Shown: one piece after another, positions 1 to 8,844 of the stretch | How the letters are laid out: the number at the start of each line of letters is the position of its first letter | Numbering within the stretch: the first letter of the stretch is position 1 | Source of the DNA: Burkholderia sp. 9120 | GTDB taxonomy: Bacteria > Pseudomonadota > Gammaproteobacteria > Burkholderiales > Burkholderiaceae | Assembly (NCBI RefSeq): GCF_000745015.1 | Contig: NZ_JQNA01000002.1 | Location: forward strand, 248,001-312,000 | Reading direction: 5' to 3' | DNA: 64,000 nt | The notes under the pieces: generated by a model | The model's input: the letters and a program-made list of their open reading frames with translations, nothing else | Databases searched by the model: none | Told to the model about the DNA's origin: nothing | Translations under genes and position numbers: made by a program

Positions 1-617
1 ATGTCGTGCAGATCGAGCAGCATGTTGACCGCGATGGCACGCGCGATCAGCGGATCGGACTGGTAACTCGCGACGCGCTCGGGGTCGTGCGTCAGCAGCT
101 TCGGCTTCACATAGCTATTGACGAAGAAGCGCCCGCGCAGCCTGTACATGAGCCGCAAAGCCGGCAATGCGAGCGGCACATAAAGCTTGATGCTGAAGGC
201 CGGCGCGGCCAGCACCAACGCGCGCAGCGGCGGCGCGTAATCGTGCACCCACGCGGCGGCCAGCACGGCGCCGACACTCTGGCCGATCACCGTCATGTCT
301 TCGATCGCGATGCCATAGGTGTCGCGGATATGCTCGGCGAACGTCTGAACGTCGCGCACCGACGCCGCCGCGCTCGGACTATAGCCGCGTTCGCCCGGCG
401 AATGGCCGTGGCCGCGCGCGTCCCACGCAAAGAACGCATGCTCGGGCAGATCGAGTTCGTCGACGAGATGCGCCATGCGCGCCGAGTGTTCGTGACCTCG
501 ATGAAACAGCAGCACGGCGCCACGGCAACGTTCGCCGGCAACCGGCCAATGGCGGTAGAACAGCGCCTCGCCGTCGTGCGTGACAAAGGTGTGTTCCCCG
601 GCAGTGCGGATCGTCAT
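1..617 (-). CDS. Alpha/beta hydrolase, YnbC-like (3' end outside window)
   Basis: The frame is open from the ATG at 617 to the window edge, giving 205 codons and no stop. The start has a good ribosome site (AGGAG, 7 nt upstream). The protein has a lysophospholipase-like alpha/beta hydrolase pattern: HRGHEHS near residue 39 (oxyanion region), DARGHGHS near 66, and the nucleophile elbow GQSVG with Ser114. The acid and His of the triad lie beyond or near the edge. It follows a CDP-alcohol phosphatidyltransferase gene by 64 bp on the same strand, opposite an acyltransferase/CDP-diglyceride synthase pair. This gene set matches E. coli ynbABC, where YnbC is a hydrolase fused to a methyltransferase; whether the fusion exists here cannot be seen. 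A role in lipid or acyl-ester turnover is inferred. Confidence 0.8.
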   Translation of the reverse strand, partial: MTIRTAGEHTFVTHDGEALFYRHWPVAGERCRGAVLLFHRGHEHSARMAHLVDELDLPEHAFFAWDARGHGHSPGERGYSPSAAASVRDVQTFAEHIRDTYGIAIEDMTVIGQSVGAVLAAAWVHDYAPPLRALVLAAPAFSIKLYVPLALPALRLMYRLRGRFFVNSYVKPKLLTHDPERVASYQSDPLIARAIAVNMLLDLHD

Positions 618-681
618 GGAAGTCTCCTCGAACGTGGAATGGTACTCGCGGCCTGGCTGCGTGCCCCGCCGGGTTTCTGCT

Positions 682-1278
682 TCAGCGCGCCTCGGCAACC
701 CCGTTGCGCACCCGTTGGCCAATCGTCACGAGCGCCAGCAAAACCAGCACGCGCCACAGCCACGTGGCCCACGGCGCGACCGTCAGGCCGAGGCCGATCC
801 ACAGGCCGAAGGCGCCGATCACCACCGCGCGATCGCTCTTGCCGAGCGGGCCGTCGTAGCGGCGCGTGGCGCCCGCCAGCGGCCCGATCAACCCCGCGCA
901 TTCGACTACCACGGCGGCCAGCGCGAACGCCCAGATATCCGCGGCATTGAATGCGGGAATGGCCAGAAACGGTAAAACGAGTGCGATGTCGGAAATCACG
1001 TCGCCTAACTCGTTCAAATACGCGCCGAGCGCGCTCTTTTGTCCGAATTCACGCGCCAGCATTCCATCGACCGCATTGAGCGCCATGCGCAGAAATAGCC
1101 AGATCGGAATCAGCAGGAACAGCCGGTAAAAGCCCGCCGCCGCGACGCCACCCACCACGATCGAGCCGAGCGCTGCCGTTACCGTGACCTGATTGGCCGT
1201 TACGCCGACGCGCGCGAGCTGGCGCACCAAAGGCCGCAGCAGATTCTGGAACTTCGGTTTGAGTGCGTAGACGCTCAT
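682..1278 (-). CDS. CDP-alcohol phosphatidyltransferase family membrane protein (YnbA-like)
   Basis: A 198-residue protein with several hydrophobic segments. It belongs to the family that displaces CMP from a CDP-alcohol with a second alcohol to make phospholipid head groups. The signature D-x2-DG-x2-AR-x8-G-x3-D-x3-D is present at residues 68-93 but altered: Asn68 replaces the first Asp and Asn89 the third. Asp71, Gly72, Ala75-Arg76, Gly85 and Asp93 are kept. The first and third Asp normally help bind metal and CDP, so substrate or activity may differ from PgsA/PssA. The gene is divergent from the acyltransferase/CdsA-like pair, with 240 bp between them. The start is ATG at 1278 with a weak ribosome site. 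Family assignment is firm; the alcohol substrate is unknown. Confidence 0.85.
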   Translation of the reverse strand: MSVYALKPKFQNLLRPLVRQLARVGVTANQVTVTAALGSIVVGGVAAAGFYRLFLLIPIWLFLRMALNAVDGMLAREFGQKSALGAYLNELGDVISDIALVLPFLAIPAFNAADIWAFALAAVVVECAGLIGPLAGATRRYDGPLGKSDRAVVIGAFGLWIGLGLTVAPWATWLWRVLVLLALVTIGQRVRNGVAEAR

Positions 1279-1518
1279 ATTTATTTAACAGTTCAAACGG
1301 GTTGACCGGCCCATACGCGAATTGCCCGGAAACGAAATTATCGCGAGCGGTTTTTTTCGAGCTATTAGAAACAGCGACATCGTCATTTAAATGGGAGGAA
1401 AGGTCAAGATTCACCCTGCTCTTTAAATCGATGTGGTGATCGTCAGAAAAAATCGTCATAATGCCGCGACCGAAACGCCACCGGCGTTCAGAATGGCGCA
1501 ATCAATGAGTCGGATTCA

Positions 1519-2148
1519 ATGAGTATCTGGCACGCATGGCAACGCGATTGTCTGCTGGGTGTGGTGCGTCTCGTGGCGGGCGCCTATCCGGTCTGGCATC
1601 ACGGCACACCGAACGCAACGCAGAAGATTTATTTCTCGAATCACACCAGCCACGTCGACACGCTGGCGATTCTCGCCGCGCTGCCCGGCGAGTTGCGCTC
1701 ACAGGTGCGGCCGGTCGCGGCGCGCGACTATTGGGAGCGCGGCAAGGCCAAGGTGCATATCGCCAATAACCTGCTCAACGTGGTGCTGATCGACCGCAAG
1801 AAAGAAGGCGACGGCGATCCGCTGGAGCCGGTGCGCGAAGCATTGCGGCTCGGCTATTCGATCATTATTTTTCCGGAAGGCACGCGCAGCGCCGAGGCCT
1901 TGCCGCAGGCGTTCAAAAGCGGCCTGTACCGGCTCGCCGGCGAGTTTCCCACGGTCGAGTTGTGCCCGGTCTATCTGGAGAACCTGCAGCGCATCATGCC
2001 CAAGGGCGCGATCTGGCCGGTGCCGCTGATCTGCAAAGTGCATTTCGGCGCCACGATCACGCTGGCCGACAACGAGCCCAAGGCGGATTTTCTGCAGCGC
2101 GCACGGGAGCGCATCGTCGAACTTTCGCCGGTACGCCACGCGGATTGA
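1519..2148 (+). CDS. 1-acyl-sn-glycerol-3-phosphate acyltransferase family protein (PlsC-like)
   Basis: A 209-residue acyltransferase. It has the catalytic H-x4-D motif as NHTSHVD (His42, Asp47) and the glycerophosphate-binding motif FPEGTRS at 118-124. Known members acylate lysophosphatidic acid to phosphatidic acid at the inner membrane. The next gene, 36 bp downstream, encodes a CDP-diglyceride synthase, so the pair would make phosphatidic acid and then CDP-diacylglycerol. Together with the divergent CDP-alcohol transferase this could form a dedicated lipid route beside the housekeeping one. The ATG at 1519 has only a weak ribosome site. The exact acceptor is not shown by the sequence. Confidence 0.85.
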   Translation: MSIWHAWQRDCLLGVVRLVAGAYPVWHHGTPNATQKIYFSNHTSHVDTLAILAALPGELRSQVRPVAARDYWERGKAKVHIANNLLNVVLIDRKKEGDGDPLEPVREALRLGYSIIIFPEGTRSAEALPQAFKSGLYRLAGEFPTVELCPVYLENLQRIMPKGAIWPVPLICKVHFGATITLADNEPKADFLQRARERIVELSPVRHAD

Positions 2149-2184
2149 CGGGACTCGCATAACAACAACGGGGAAACACACACG

Positions 2185-3117
2185 ATGAGAACCGCGTTCT
2201 GGGAACTCGTGGCCGGCCTGACCGGCTTTCTGGCGATCGCTTCGGTGATCGGCGGCCTGCTCGCCTGGCGCGACGGCGGCCGCAGCACGACCATCGCCAA
2301 TCTGAATCAGCGGATTCGCGCGTGGTGGGGAATGATCGCGATCATGGCGATCGCGATCGGCCTGGGGTCGACCGCCACTTACATCGTGTTCGCCTTCGTG
2401 TCGTATATGGCGCTGCGCGAATTCATCACGCTGACGCCCACTTCGCCGAGCGATCACACCACGCTGTTTATCTGCTTCTTCATTGCCATTCCGGTGCAGT
2501 ACCTGCTGCTATGGGTGAACTGGTACGGCATGTTCTCGATCTTCGTGCCGGTGCATCTGTTCATCACGTTGTCGCTGGTGTCCGCGCTCACGCAGGACAC
2601 GCATGAGTTCCTCAGCCGCAGTTCGAAGATTCATTGGGCGTTGATGGTGTGCGTCTACGGTCTGAGTCACGCGCCCGCGCTGCTGATTCTGGATATTCCC
2701 GGCTATCAGGGCGAAAACGCGCTGTTGCTGTTCTTCTTCCTGCTGGTGGTGCAGATCAGCGACGTGTTTCAGTACGTGGTCGGCAAGCTGTTCGGCAAAC
2801 GCAAGATCGCGCCGAAGCTGAGTCCTTCGAAAACCGTCGAGGGGTTTATCGGCGGCGGGCTGCTCGCTACGTTGTCGGGGGCGGCGCTTTACCGGATCAC
2901 GCCGTTCAGTTTCGGCGCGGCGTTTCTGATGTCGCTCGCTATCGTGCTGGCGGGGTTCGTCGGCGGACTGGTGCTGTCCGCGGTGAAACGCTCGCTCGGG
3001 GCGAAAGACTGGGGGTCGATGATCGCCGGACACGGCGGTGCGCTCGATCGCGTCGATTCGATCTGCTTTGCCGCGCCGGTGTTTTTTCACCTGGTGCGGT
3101 ATCTGTATGTGAATTGA
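2185..3117 (+). CDS. Phosphatidate cytidylyltransferase (CdsA family, YnbB-like)
   Basis: A 310-residue integral membrane protein with about eight hydrophobic stretches. It should convert phosphatidic acid and CTP to CDP-diacylglycerol. The family signature runs from Ser265 to Asp291 and is intact apart from Ala in the usual Pro/Gly slot: SAVKRS, then KD, then HGGALDRVD. An earlier conserved stretch, SPSKTVEGFIGG, lies near residue 212. The start is ATG at 2185 with GGGGAA about 10 nt upstream. It is co-transcribed with the acyltransferase and resembles ynbB by context. The housekeeping cdsA of this lineage normally lies elsewhere, so this is probably a paralogue with a specialised role (inference). 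Confidence 0.88.
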   Translation: MRTAFWELVAGLTGFLAIASVIGGLLAWRDGGRSTTIANLNQRIRAWWGMIAIMAIAIGLGSTATYIVFAFVSYMALREFITLTPTSPSDHTTLFICFFIAIPVQYLLLWVNWYGMFSIFVPVHLFITLSLVSALTQDTHEFLSRSSKIHWALMVCVYGLSHAPALLILDIPGYQGENALLLFFFLLVVQISDVFQYVVGKLFGKRKIAPKLSPSKTVEGFIGGGLLATLSGAALYRITPFSFGAAFLMSLAIVLAGFVGGLVLSAVKRSLGAKDWGSMIAGHGGALDRVDSICFAAPVFFHLVRYLYVN

Positions 3118-3125
3118 GGGGCCGG

Positions 3126-3168
3126 TGCGGCTTAGGTCCGGCCTGGTTGCGGCTTAGTTGCGGCTTAG
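3126..3168 (+). repeat. Short TGCGGCTTAG repeats between convergent genes
   Basis: The ten-base unit TGCGGCTTAG occurs at 3126, 3148 and 3159; the last two are 11 bp apart. A GGCCGG/CCGGCC inverted pair (3120-3125 and 3138-3143) overlaps the first copy. There is no T-run, so this is a poor intrinsic terminator candidate. It lies between the convergent CdsA-like and TIGR04222-like genes. Confidence 0.5.
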
Positions 3169-5057
3169 TTGTTAGAGCAACCGCCGCAGCTACTTGAACT
3201 GCAACTGCTGGAACTGCTGCAACTGCTCGAACTGCAACTGCTGGAGCTGCACCTGCTGCTGTCTGCGTCGCCGCCAGAACCGCTGCTGCTCACCACCGCC
3301 GGCACGTTGAGGGCGCGCTCATAGGTGGCCCATGCCGTGCCAGACAGCGCCCCGACACCGAGTAGCGCAGTGCGCCACAGCAAGGCGTCGGATAAACCTG
3401 CGTCGTTCGATGCGCTCTGCTCGCGGGGTTGGCCCGCTTGTTTCTGCTGGCCCTGCTGCCCCGACAGACTCCACGCCGCCGCAAAACGCGCGCTGCACTC
3501 GGCGAGCGCCTGCTGGCCGCCCTTCGTCGGCCCGCTGCGGCCCAAGCCCGGCAGCCGCTTCATGACGATCACATAGGCAAGCGCAAACAGGATTACGCCG
3601 ATCACCAGCAGCAAGACCGGCCGGTCACGGCTCATGCCGACGAAAATCTTCGCGAAGCCGAGTGCCGCCACACACAGCGCCAGCGCACGCGCGACGAACA
3701 GCAAACCCTCCATGCCGCCGCGCTTCCATAGCCAGCCGCTTTCGATCAACTCCGCGTCGAACGATTTTTCCTGCAGCATCAATTGCGCGCGGAACGCCAC
3801 GTAATCGGCCCGTCCGTCTTTTCTTGACCGCAACCATTGCCACTCCGACGCATAACGGCCAGCCATGGCGATATTCTCGGCCTTCACGGAGGGCTTTCCG
3901 CTCGGGAAAGGCGAAAAGCTGATCGCGCCGGCATCGATTAGCGCGAGCGTCGCGACGCGGGCCATGCGTTGCACACCGCCGGTGAGGAACGCGGCCTGGT
4001 CGGGCGTCATCGAGCGGATCGCGTGAGGCGCGCCGTGGACGCCCCATGTGCGTCGACGGTGTTCGAATTTTTGCGCCCAGTAGATCAGCAGCAGAACACC
4101 GAAACACAGTGCCAGATAGAACTGCAGGAAGTCTCGTCCTGCGTAGTTCAGGACGTTGAAATCGATGGTGGTGAAGTCGCCCGCGTACGCGTATGTGGCA
4201 ACGGCGGCCGTGAGCCAGGCCAGGCCGCTGAGCGGCAAGCGGCGCTCGCGGTAGGCGCTCCAGCGGCGTGCTAGACGGGTGGTGACGTGGTCTGTGTGGT
4301 CTTTGTGCTCTGTGTGCGCGGCGTGTGACTTTGCATCGTCCGGCTCAGCAATCTGCGCGGCGCTAGCCCGCGACGGCAAACGCGGCCAGACCGCCGCGGG
4401 CGGCTCCGTGCCGAACAGGCGCTGGTAGTCGTCGAGCGTTTGTGCGTAAGCCCGCGCATAACCCTCCGCCTCGCCGGGCGAGCCATTGCCCGGCGTGTGA
4501 TGCAGCGGCACGCCCAACACCTGAGCGCAAAAGACGTCCCAGTACTCCCGGGTGTATTCGAGGTGCAGATGCCACGCGGCATCCACCGCTTTGGACGGCG
4601 TCGCGACTTGCCCCGTCGACACCGCGAGAAACGTGAAGCGCTTGTATTCGGCGATCACCGCGGCGGTATGGTCGCTCGACCAGCCTTCGCGCTGCGCGAG
4701 GCGCACGCTGTACGGTAGCACGACGTTCGGCGCGTCGAGCGAATACGCGTCGAGGCGTTCGATCAGCGCGCATTGGGCGGCGCTCATGGGCTGCGGCGAG
4801 AGCGCTGTTAGTACGATTGGTGCGATTGGCGGCGTAACGGCCGGCGACGTAGGGTTTGAATATCGGCGCATGGATCGATAAAAATCGTGCGGCGCAATCA
4901 TTCGACAAACAGGCGCCGAACTGTTGGAAAATGGCCGTCCTCTTAAACTGAAACGAGCGTGCCGTTCTTTCAGCCGGTTAATCGCATTGGATTCTAATCG
5001 AGTAGAACGCCCGGCGTATAGCGTTTCGATGGCAATGTCAAAACCGCACTCGCACAT
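3165..5057 (-). CDS. TIGR04222-like membrane protein with GRDP-like N-terminal domain and Ser/Cys tail
   Basis: The longest reading is 630 residues. The true start is uncertain: the Met codons at 4901, 4871 and 4787 are alternatives, and the last (540 residues) fits the start of conserved-looking sequence best. The N-terminal part has the pattern of glycine-rich-domain (DUF1399-like) proteins, including VDAAWHLHLEYTREYW and LHHTPG. Two membrane segments follow, then a soluble part, two more membrane segments and a low-complexity tail of Ser and Cys blocks ending CGGCSNN. This layout fits TIGR04222 membrane proteins, which often end in Gly/Ser/Cys runs. No enzymatic function is known to me. 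It is convergent with the CdsA-like gene and upstream of no obvious partner. Confidence 0.7.
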   Translation of the reverse strand: MCECGFDIAIETLYAGRSTRLESNAINRLKERHARFSLRGRPFSNSSAPVCRMIAPHDFYRSMRRYSNPTSPAVTPPIAPIVLTALSPQPMSAAQCALIERLDAYSLDAPNVVLPYSVRLAQREGWSSDHTAAVIAEYKRFTFLAVSTGQVATPSKAVDAAWHLHLEYTREYWDVFCAQVLGVPLHHTPGNGSPGEAEGYARAYAQTLDDYQRLFGTEPPAAVWPRLPSRASAAQIAEPDDAKSHAAHTEHKDHTDHVTTRLARRWSAYRERRLPLSGLAWLTAAVATYAYAGDFTTIDFNVLNYAGRDFLQFYLALCFGVLLLIYWAQKFEHRRRTWGVHGAPHAIRSMTPDQAAFLTGGVQRMARVATLALIDAGAISFSPFPSGKPSVKAENIAMAGRYASEWQWLRSRKDGRADYVAFRAQLMLQEKSFDAELIESGWLWKRGGMEGLLFVARALALCVAALGFAKIFVGMSRDRPVLLLVIGVILFALAYVIVMKRLPGLGRSGPTKGGQQALAECSARFAAAWSLSGQQGQQKQAGQPREQSASNDAGLSDALLWRTALLGVGALSGTAWATYERALNVPAVVSSSGSGGDADSSRCSSSSCSSSSCSSSSSCSSSSCGGCSNN

Positions 5058-5155
5058 GAGGATTTATCCGCTGCGCGATTGTCGAATGAACGGCATCGCA
5101 CCGCGTCTTTCCGGTTCATATCCGATAGCCCGATTCGCGCAGGCGATCTTTCCCG

Positions 5156-6247
5156 CTATTGAGTGTGCGGCGACGCGCCAGCCTCGGAAGCCGGCGCCGC
5201 ATTGTCCTGCGCGGCTCCGCATTGGTGGCAATGCGGAAAGAAGAAGAAATTCCGGCCGAGGCATGCGCATAGATTGAAGAGCTTCAGTCCGCAATGCACG
5301 CAGAACGTGGAGTCGTCGCCGCCGAGATTCCATTGTTTGTCGCATGACGGGCAGCGCTTCTTTTCCAGCGAGCGAACCGCCTTGTCATAGCCGATGGCGC
5401 GTGCCCGCTCGCCCTGATCCTGCTGCAACTCGATACGCTTGCGCTCGGCGTAGCGCTGGAACGCCCTCATCATGTACAGCCCGGCGAACACGGTCAGCGC
5501 GATGCCGACCAGCACCCGCACATAGCCGCCGAAGTCAGGCAGATACGGGACCAGTTCGATAAAAAACGCGCTCAACGCAAACAGGCCGAAACCGTAGACG
5601 AACGGCCAGTAACGCGCTTTGCGGTAGCGGATGAACAGCCAGATCCCGATCAGCAGAATCGGCAGCGTTAGCGCAAGCCGCAGACCGAACACCTGCAATT
5701 CATAGTGCCGCGTCGCCTCGTCGAAGCGGCGTTCGGCTGCCGCGTCCGCATTGGCGCTTTGCGTGTCCAACTGCGCCTGCCTGGCTGCCAGCGCGCGTTG
5801 CTGGTCGTCGAGCGCATCGATCTGATGCTGCCAGACGATCGCCACCGCCTGCAAAGCGTCCAGCTTGCGCGTGCGCGCCTGCAGGTCCGGGTCGCGCGTG
5901 CCGTCGCCCGTTACCGAGCGGGTGGCCAGCCAGTTGCGGAAACTTTCTCGCGCGTCCGCGTAGTCTTTGACAGCGCGGCGATGCGCCACCTCGAGCGTTT
6001 GCGCCTTCTCATCCAGCGTGTCGTGCTGCGCCTGCAGGTCGCGTTTCGCTGCGTCCAGCCGCGCTTTAGCCGGGACGTCCGCAAATTGCTCGATCGCTGG
6101 CGGGCCGCCGCGCGGCGCGAAGGCCATGTCGCGGATCACGAGGCTGCCGAGCATATTCAGAAACACGGCGAACACGATCGCGATCGCCCAGGAAGCGAGT
6201 TGCAGGAGCCGCGCCGGACGGGTCAGGCTATCGCTGGAGATTGCCAT
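5156..6247 (-). CDS. Membrane protein with coiled coil and C-terminal zinc ribbon
   Basis: A 363-residue protein when started at the ATG at 6247 (AAAGG upstream); an in-frame start at 6319 would add 24 residues that look non-coding. There is a membrane segment near residues 15-35, then a long Ala/Gln/Asp-rich helical stretch to about 180 that looks like a coiled coil, then two or three membrane segments to about 270. The soluble end carries CPSC...CVHC and, after a Phe-rich patch, CACLG...CHQCG, which read as zinc-ribbon pairs. No enzyme motif is recognised. It lies on the same strand as the upstream lipoprotein gene but 263 bp away. Function unknown. Confidence 0.7.
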   Translation of the reverse strand: MAISSDSLTRPARLLQLASWAIAIVFAVFLNMLGSLVIRDMAFAPRGGPPAIEQFADVPAKARLDAAKRDLQAQHDTLDEKAQTLEVAHRRAVKDYADARESFRNWLATRSVTGDGTRDPDLQARTRKLDALQAVAIVWQHQIDALDDQQRALAARQAQLDTQSANADAAAERRFDEATRHYELQVFGLRLALTLPILLIGIWLFIRYRKARYWPFVYGFGLFALSAFFIELVPYLPDFGGYVRVLVGIALTVFAGLYMMRAFQRYAERKRIELQQDQGERARAIGYDKAVRSLEKKRCPSCDKQWNLGGDDSTFCVHCGLKLFNLCACLGRNFFFFPHCHQCGAAQDNAAPASEAGASPHTQ

Positions 6248-6510
6248 GGTTGTGTGCCTTTGGAATAGTTTCGACTTTGCACGAGAGAATACCCAACAGT
6301 TCTTTCTTCGCCAATGCAAACCCGGAAAATGATGCCCATTAGCACGGAATAAATCGAGTCGGCGTCGTTAAAATCCGCATGCGGCCAGCATTTTTTCATT
6401 CGCTGTGAGTACGGCATATTCGCCGGTTACGGAATCGGCAATATCATCCTGGGTTGCGCCGATAAAGTCGCGATAGATAGTCCAACAGGGACGCGGCCGT
6501 TAATACGCGA

Positions 6511-6891
6511 TCAGAACTTCGGATGGCACTCGAAATTAACCGACGACCCATGCTCGGTCAGCATCTGCACGCCGCTCACGCTTTCCATCGTCACGCTGGT
6601 CATCATGCCGCGACTCTCGCAATAGTCGCGCGCCTCGCTCATGGCGTGCTCGTGCGCGCGCGCCCAGGCCATCCGGCCGCCGGTCGCGCTGGCGGCCACC
6701 GTGTAGGTGCCGGGTTTGTCCGTGGCGACGACGTCGGTTGCCGACGCACACCCCACGAGACTCGCACACGCGAGCGCGGCGGCGATCAGCGCGCGCCAGC
6801 CGCTGGACGAGGAATCCTGGGAACCCCGCCCGCCAAACGCAACGGAAGCCGCCTGCCGTTCGGGGCGCCGCTCCGGGACCGTGTTGAACAT
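6511..6891 (-). CDS. Small putative lipoprotein
   Basis: A 126-residue protein started at ATG 6891, with AGGTGAT just upstream. An unusually long polar n-region (about 31 residues) precedes a hydrophobic stretch and a lipobox, LVGC, near residue 48, so the mature part is about 79 residues with a Cys in the ESRG region and another near the end (FECHPKF). The mature part looks like short envelope lipoproteins of unknown function that are frequent in Burkholderiaceae. The long n-region may mean the true start is internal, but no better start codon is seen. It is isolated from its neighbours by 200-260 bp. Function unknown. Confidence 0.65.
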   Translation of the reverse strand: MFNTVPERRPERQAASVAFGGRGSQDSSSSGWRALIAAALACASLVGCASATDVVATDKPGTYTVAASATGGRMAWARAHEHAMSEARDYCESRGMMTSVTMESVSGVQMLTEHGSSVNFECHPKF

Positions 6892-7101
6892 ATATCACCT
6901 GCACTTTTTATCCGGTTCATCGAGGATGAAATTATCCGCAATCGCGTGACGAAGATCAGCCTCACCGACTGAAAACACTGTTGCGAGGGGCTTAACAATG
7001 TCACCGGATGTAAGTGGAGGTGCGCGGCAGGACGGGATCGCGGCGCGCTGGGGGCGGCCAGCGGATCACCATGCCGTACAGGGTTTGTTATGCCAGTCTG
7101 C

Positions 7102-8793
7102 TCAGTCCAGATGAAGGCAGCAAAGATTGCCCTCGCGGTGAGCATGAGCCAATAAAGTCGGTGACAGCAACCCGCACTGGGCAACGATGTCACGCGCCCC
7201 CGCCTCTTTCAACAACTTGATTGTCGCTTCGCCTGGATAGTCCACGCCGAAGGCTTGGTCATTGACGTAGTCGGATTGGAGCGGTTCGCGCAGGCCGTCG
7301 AATGCAAAAAAGGTCAGATTGTCGATGACCAGGTGACGGGAAGCGTCGCCCTGGACGTGGCACTGCGCCGCGAACTCGCGAATCTGGTTTCGCTCGCGGC
7401 CATAACCGAGCGCCGGGATCGACAGAGGTTGACCCGGCAGCCCGATCTGCGCTGTGCGCTGATTCTCGATCGTTGGGGGCAGCACTTTCGACAGCAGCAG
7501 TGCCGCGCTACCCACGAAGAGCAGACTCAACGAAAACAGCGCGGCGATCGTGATGCCTTTAACGATTCGGGCGGGCATCAGCGAGCCGAGTGCCACCAGG
7601 GTCGAGACGGCAAGCAGAGCCGCGAGAGGAACCGTCAGCGTGCCGGTATAGAAGTTCCACGATCGATATAAGGCCATGTGCCCGAACAGACCAAGCCACA
7701 AGGCCACCATGCAGCAAGCCGCACCGTCCAGCCGGCGCCGCATGAGTTTCAACGCAAAGCCAAGCGGCGGCAGGATCGCGGCAACGCCGAAGATCGCTAC
7801 GATCACAGCGCGAATGAGCGGGTTGATCCACGTGATCAACGGCATTGCAGCAACGCCCGGTGATGCGGCAAGCCAGGCTGACTGATACTGGTCAGCAAAA
7901 ATCAGCTGATCGACAATCGCGCCAGGCGCGGTGTGGACATTCACCCAAAGTGCATTGAGGAATCCCAGCGGATCAGAAAGCAACTGACCCGTTGGCGTCA
8001 CTAGCGATAGCCATTGCGACGAAAACATCGGCGCGCCGGCACATTTTGTCAGCGCGCCGGCGAAAACGAGGCTTTGCCACACCGTCGCCAGCACGAAGCC
8101 CGCCACGACAAGTGTCAACGCCCGGCTATGTCGCCAGAAACACAGCACGCACGACGTCAACACGACCGGAAAGAAAAACAGGGTCTTGGGGTGGGTGTAG
8201 AAGAAGACCGACACCGCGAGGCAAAACAGGATCGCGCAGGCCAATACCCTCGCGCGACTGGTGCTTCCTGCAAAGCGCGCCGTCAATGCAGGCAGGCACA
8301 GGAACAGCGTGAGCAGAACGAGCATGACCTGCTCGCCGCGCGCCATGACCAGTGTCAAAGGCAAGACCCCCAGTCCGCATACCGACGTAACCGCGGCAAG
8401 CAACGCCCAGTGCAGATGCTTCGGCTTCGTCAGAACACGGATTGCCCCAGCCGTGAGCACGAGCCAGCACAGGTCGGTAGCCATACCGAGAAGCCGTATG
8501 CCGAGCGGCGTCGCGCGTCCATAGATCAGGTCGTAGGCGAACGCTCCCGGGTAAAGCAAAGCGGGAACGCTGCGCAAATAGTCCCGATTGCATTGCGGCA
8601 GGAGCGTGTTGTATTTCCAGTCATTCGCGAAAAACATGCCGCGCATCATTTTCGTCGCGGCTTCGTCGCTATAAACGGGGACGAACAGGCCGGCCGCCAC
8701 GATCAACAGAAACACGGCCAATACAACAATAACCAGAACAGCAAGAGACGGAGAGTGCTGCCTGACCTGAAAATCTGCGGGCTTTGACATCAT
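7102..8793 (-). CDS. Polytopic GT-C-like glycosyltransferase/membrane protein
   Basis: A 563-residue protein with about ten to twelve hydrophobic segments and a C-terminal soluble domain from about residue 450. In the first external loop, near residue 42, it has VYSDEA; acidic residues at this place are typical of GT-C enzymes that use polyprenyl-phosphate sugars. It is the last gene of a six-gene operon with a GT2 enzyme and a GtrA flippase. In gtrABC systems the third gene is a polytopic transferase unique to each system, so this protein probably moves the carrier-linked sugar to an envelope glycan in the periplasm (inference). Start ATG 8793, or 8790 one codon later. The acceptor is unknown. 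Confidence 0.7.
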   Translation of the reverse strand: MMSKPADFQVRQHSPSLAVLVIVVLAVFLLIVAAGLFVPVYSDEAATKMMRGMFFANDWKYNTLLPQCNRDYLRSVPALLYPGAFAYDLIYGRATPLGIRLLGMATDLCWLVLTAGAIRVLTKPKHLHWALLAAVTSVCGLGVLPLTLVMARGEQVMLVLLTLFLCLPALTARFAGSTSRARVLACAILFCLAVSVFFYTHPKTLFFFPVVLTSCVLCFWRHSRALTLVVAGFVLATVWQSLVFAGALTKCAGAPMFSSQWLSLVTPTGQLLSDPLGFLNALWVNVHTAPGAIVDQLIFADQYQSAWLAASPGVAAMPLITWINPLIRAVIVAIFGVAAILPPLGFALKLMRRRLDGAACCMVALWLGLFGHMALYRSWNFYTGTLTVPLAALLAVSTLVALGSLMPARIVKGITIAALFSLSLLFVGSAALLLSKVLPPTIENQRTAQIGLPGQPLSIPALGYGRERNQIREFAAQCHVQGDASRHLVIDNLTFFAFDGLREPLQSDYVNDQAFGVDYPGEATIKLLKEAGARDIVAQCGLLSPTLLAHAHREGNLCCLHLD

Positions 8794-8844
8794 GAAAATT
8801 TATTATCGCTTGCCTGAAATAACACGCGTCCGGTTGGACATCTA

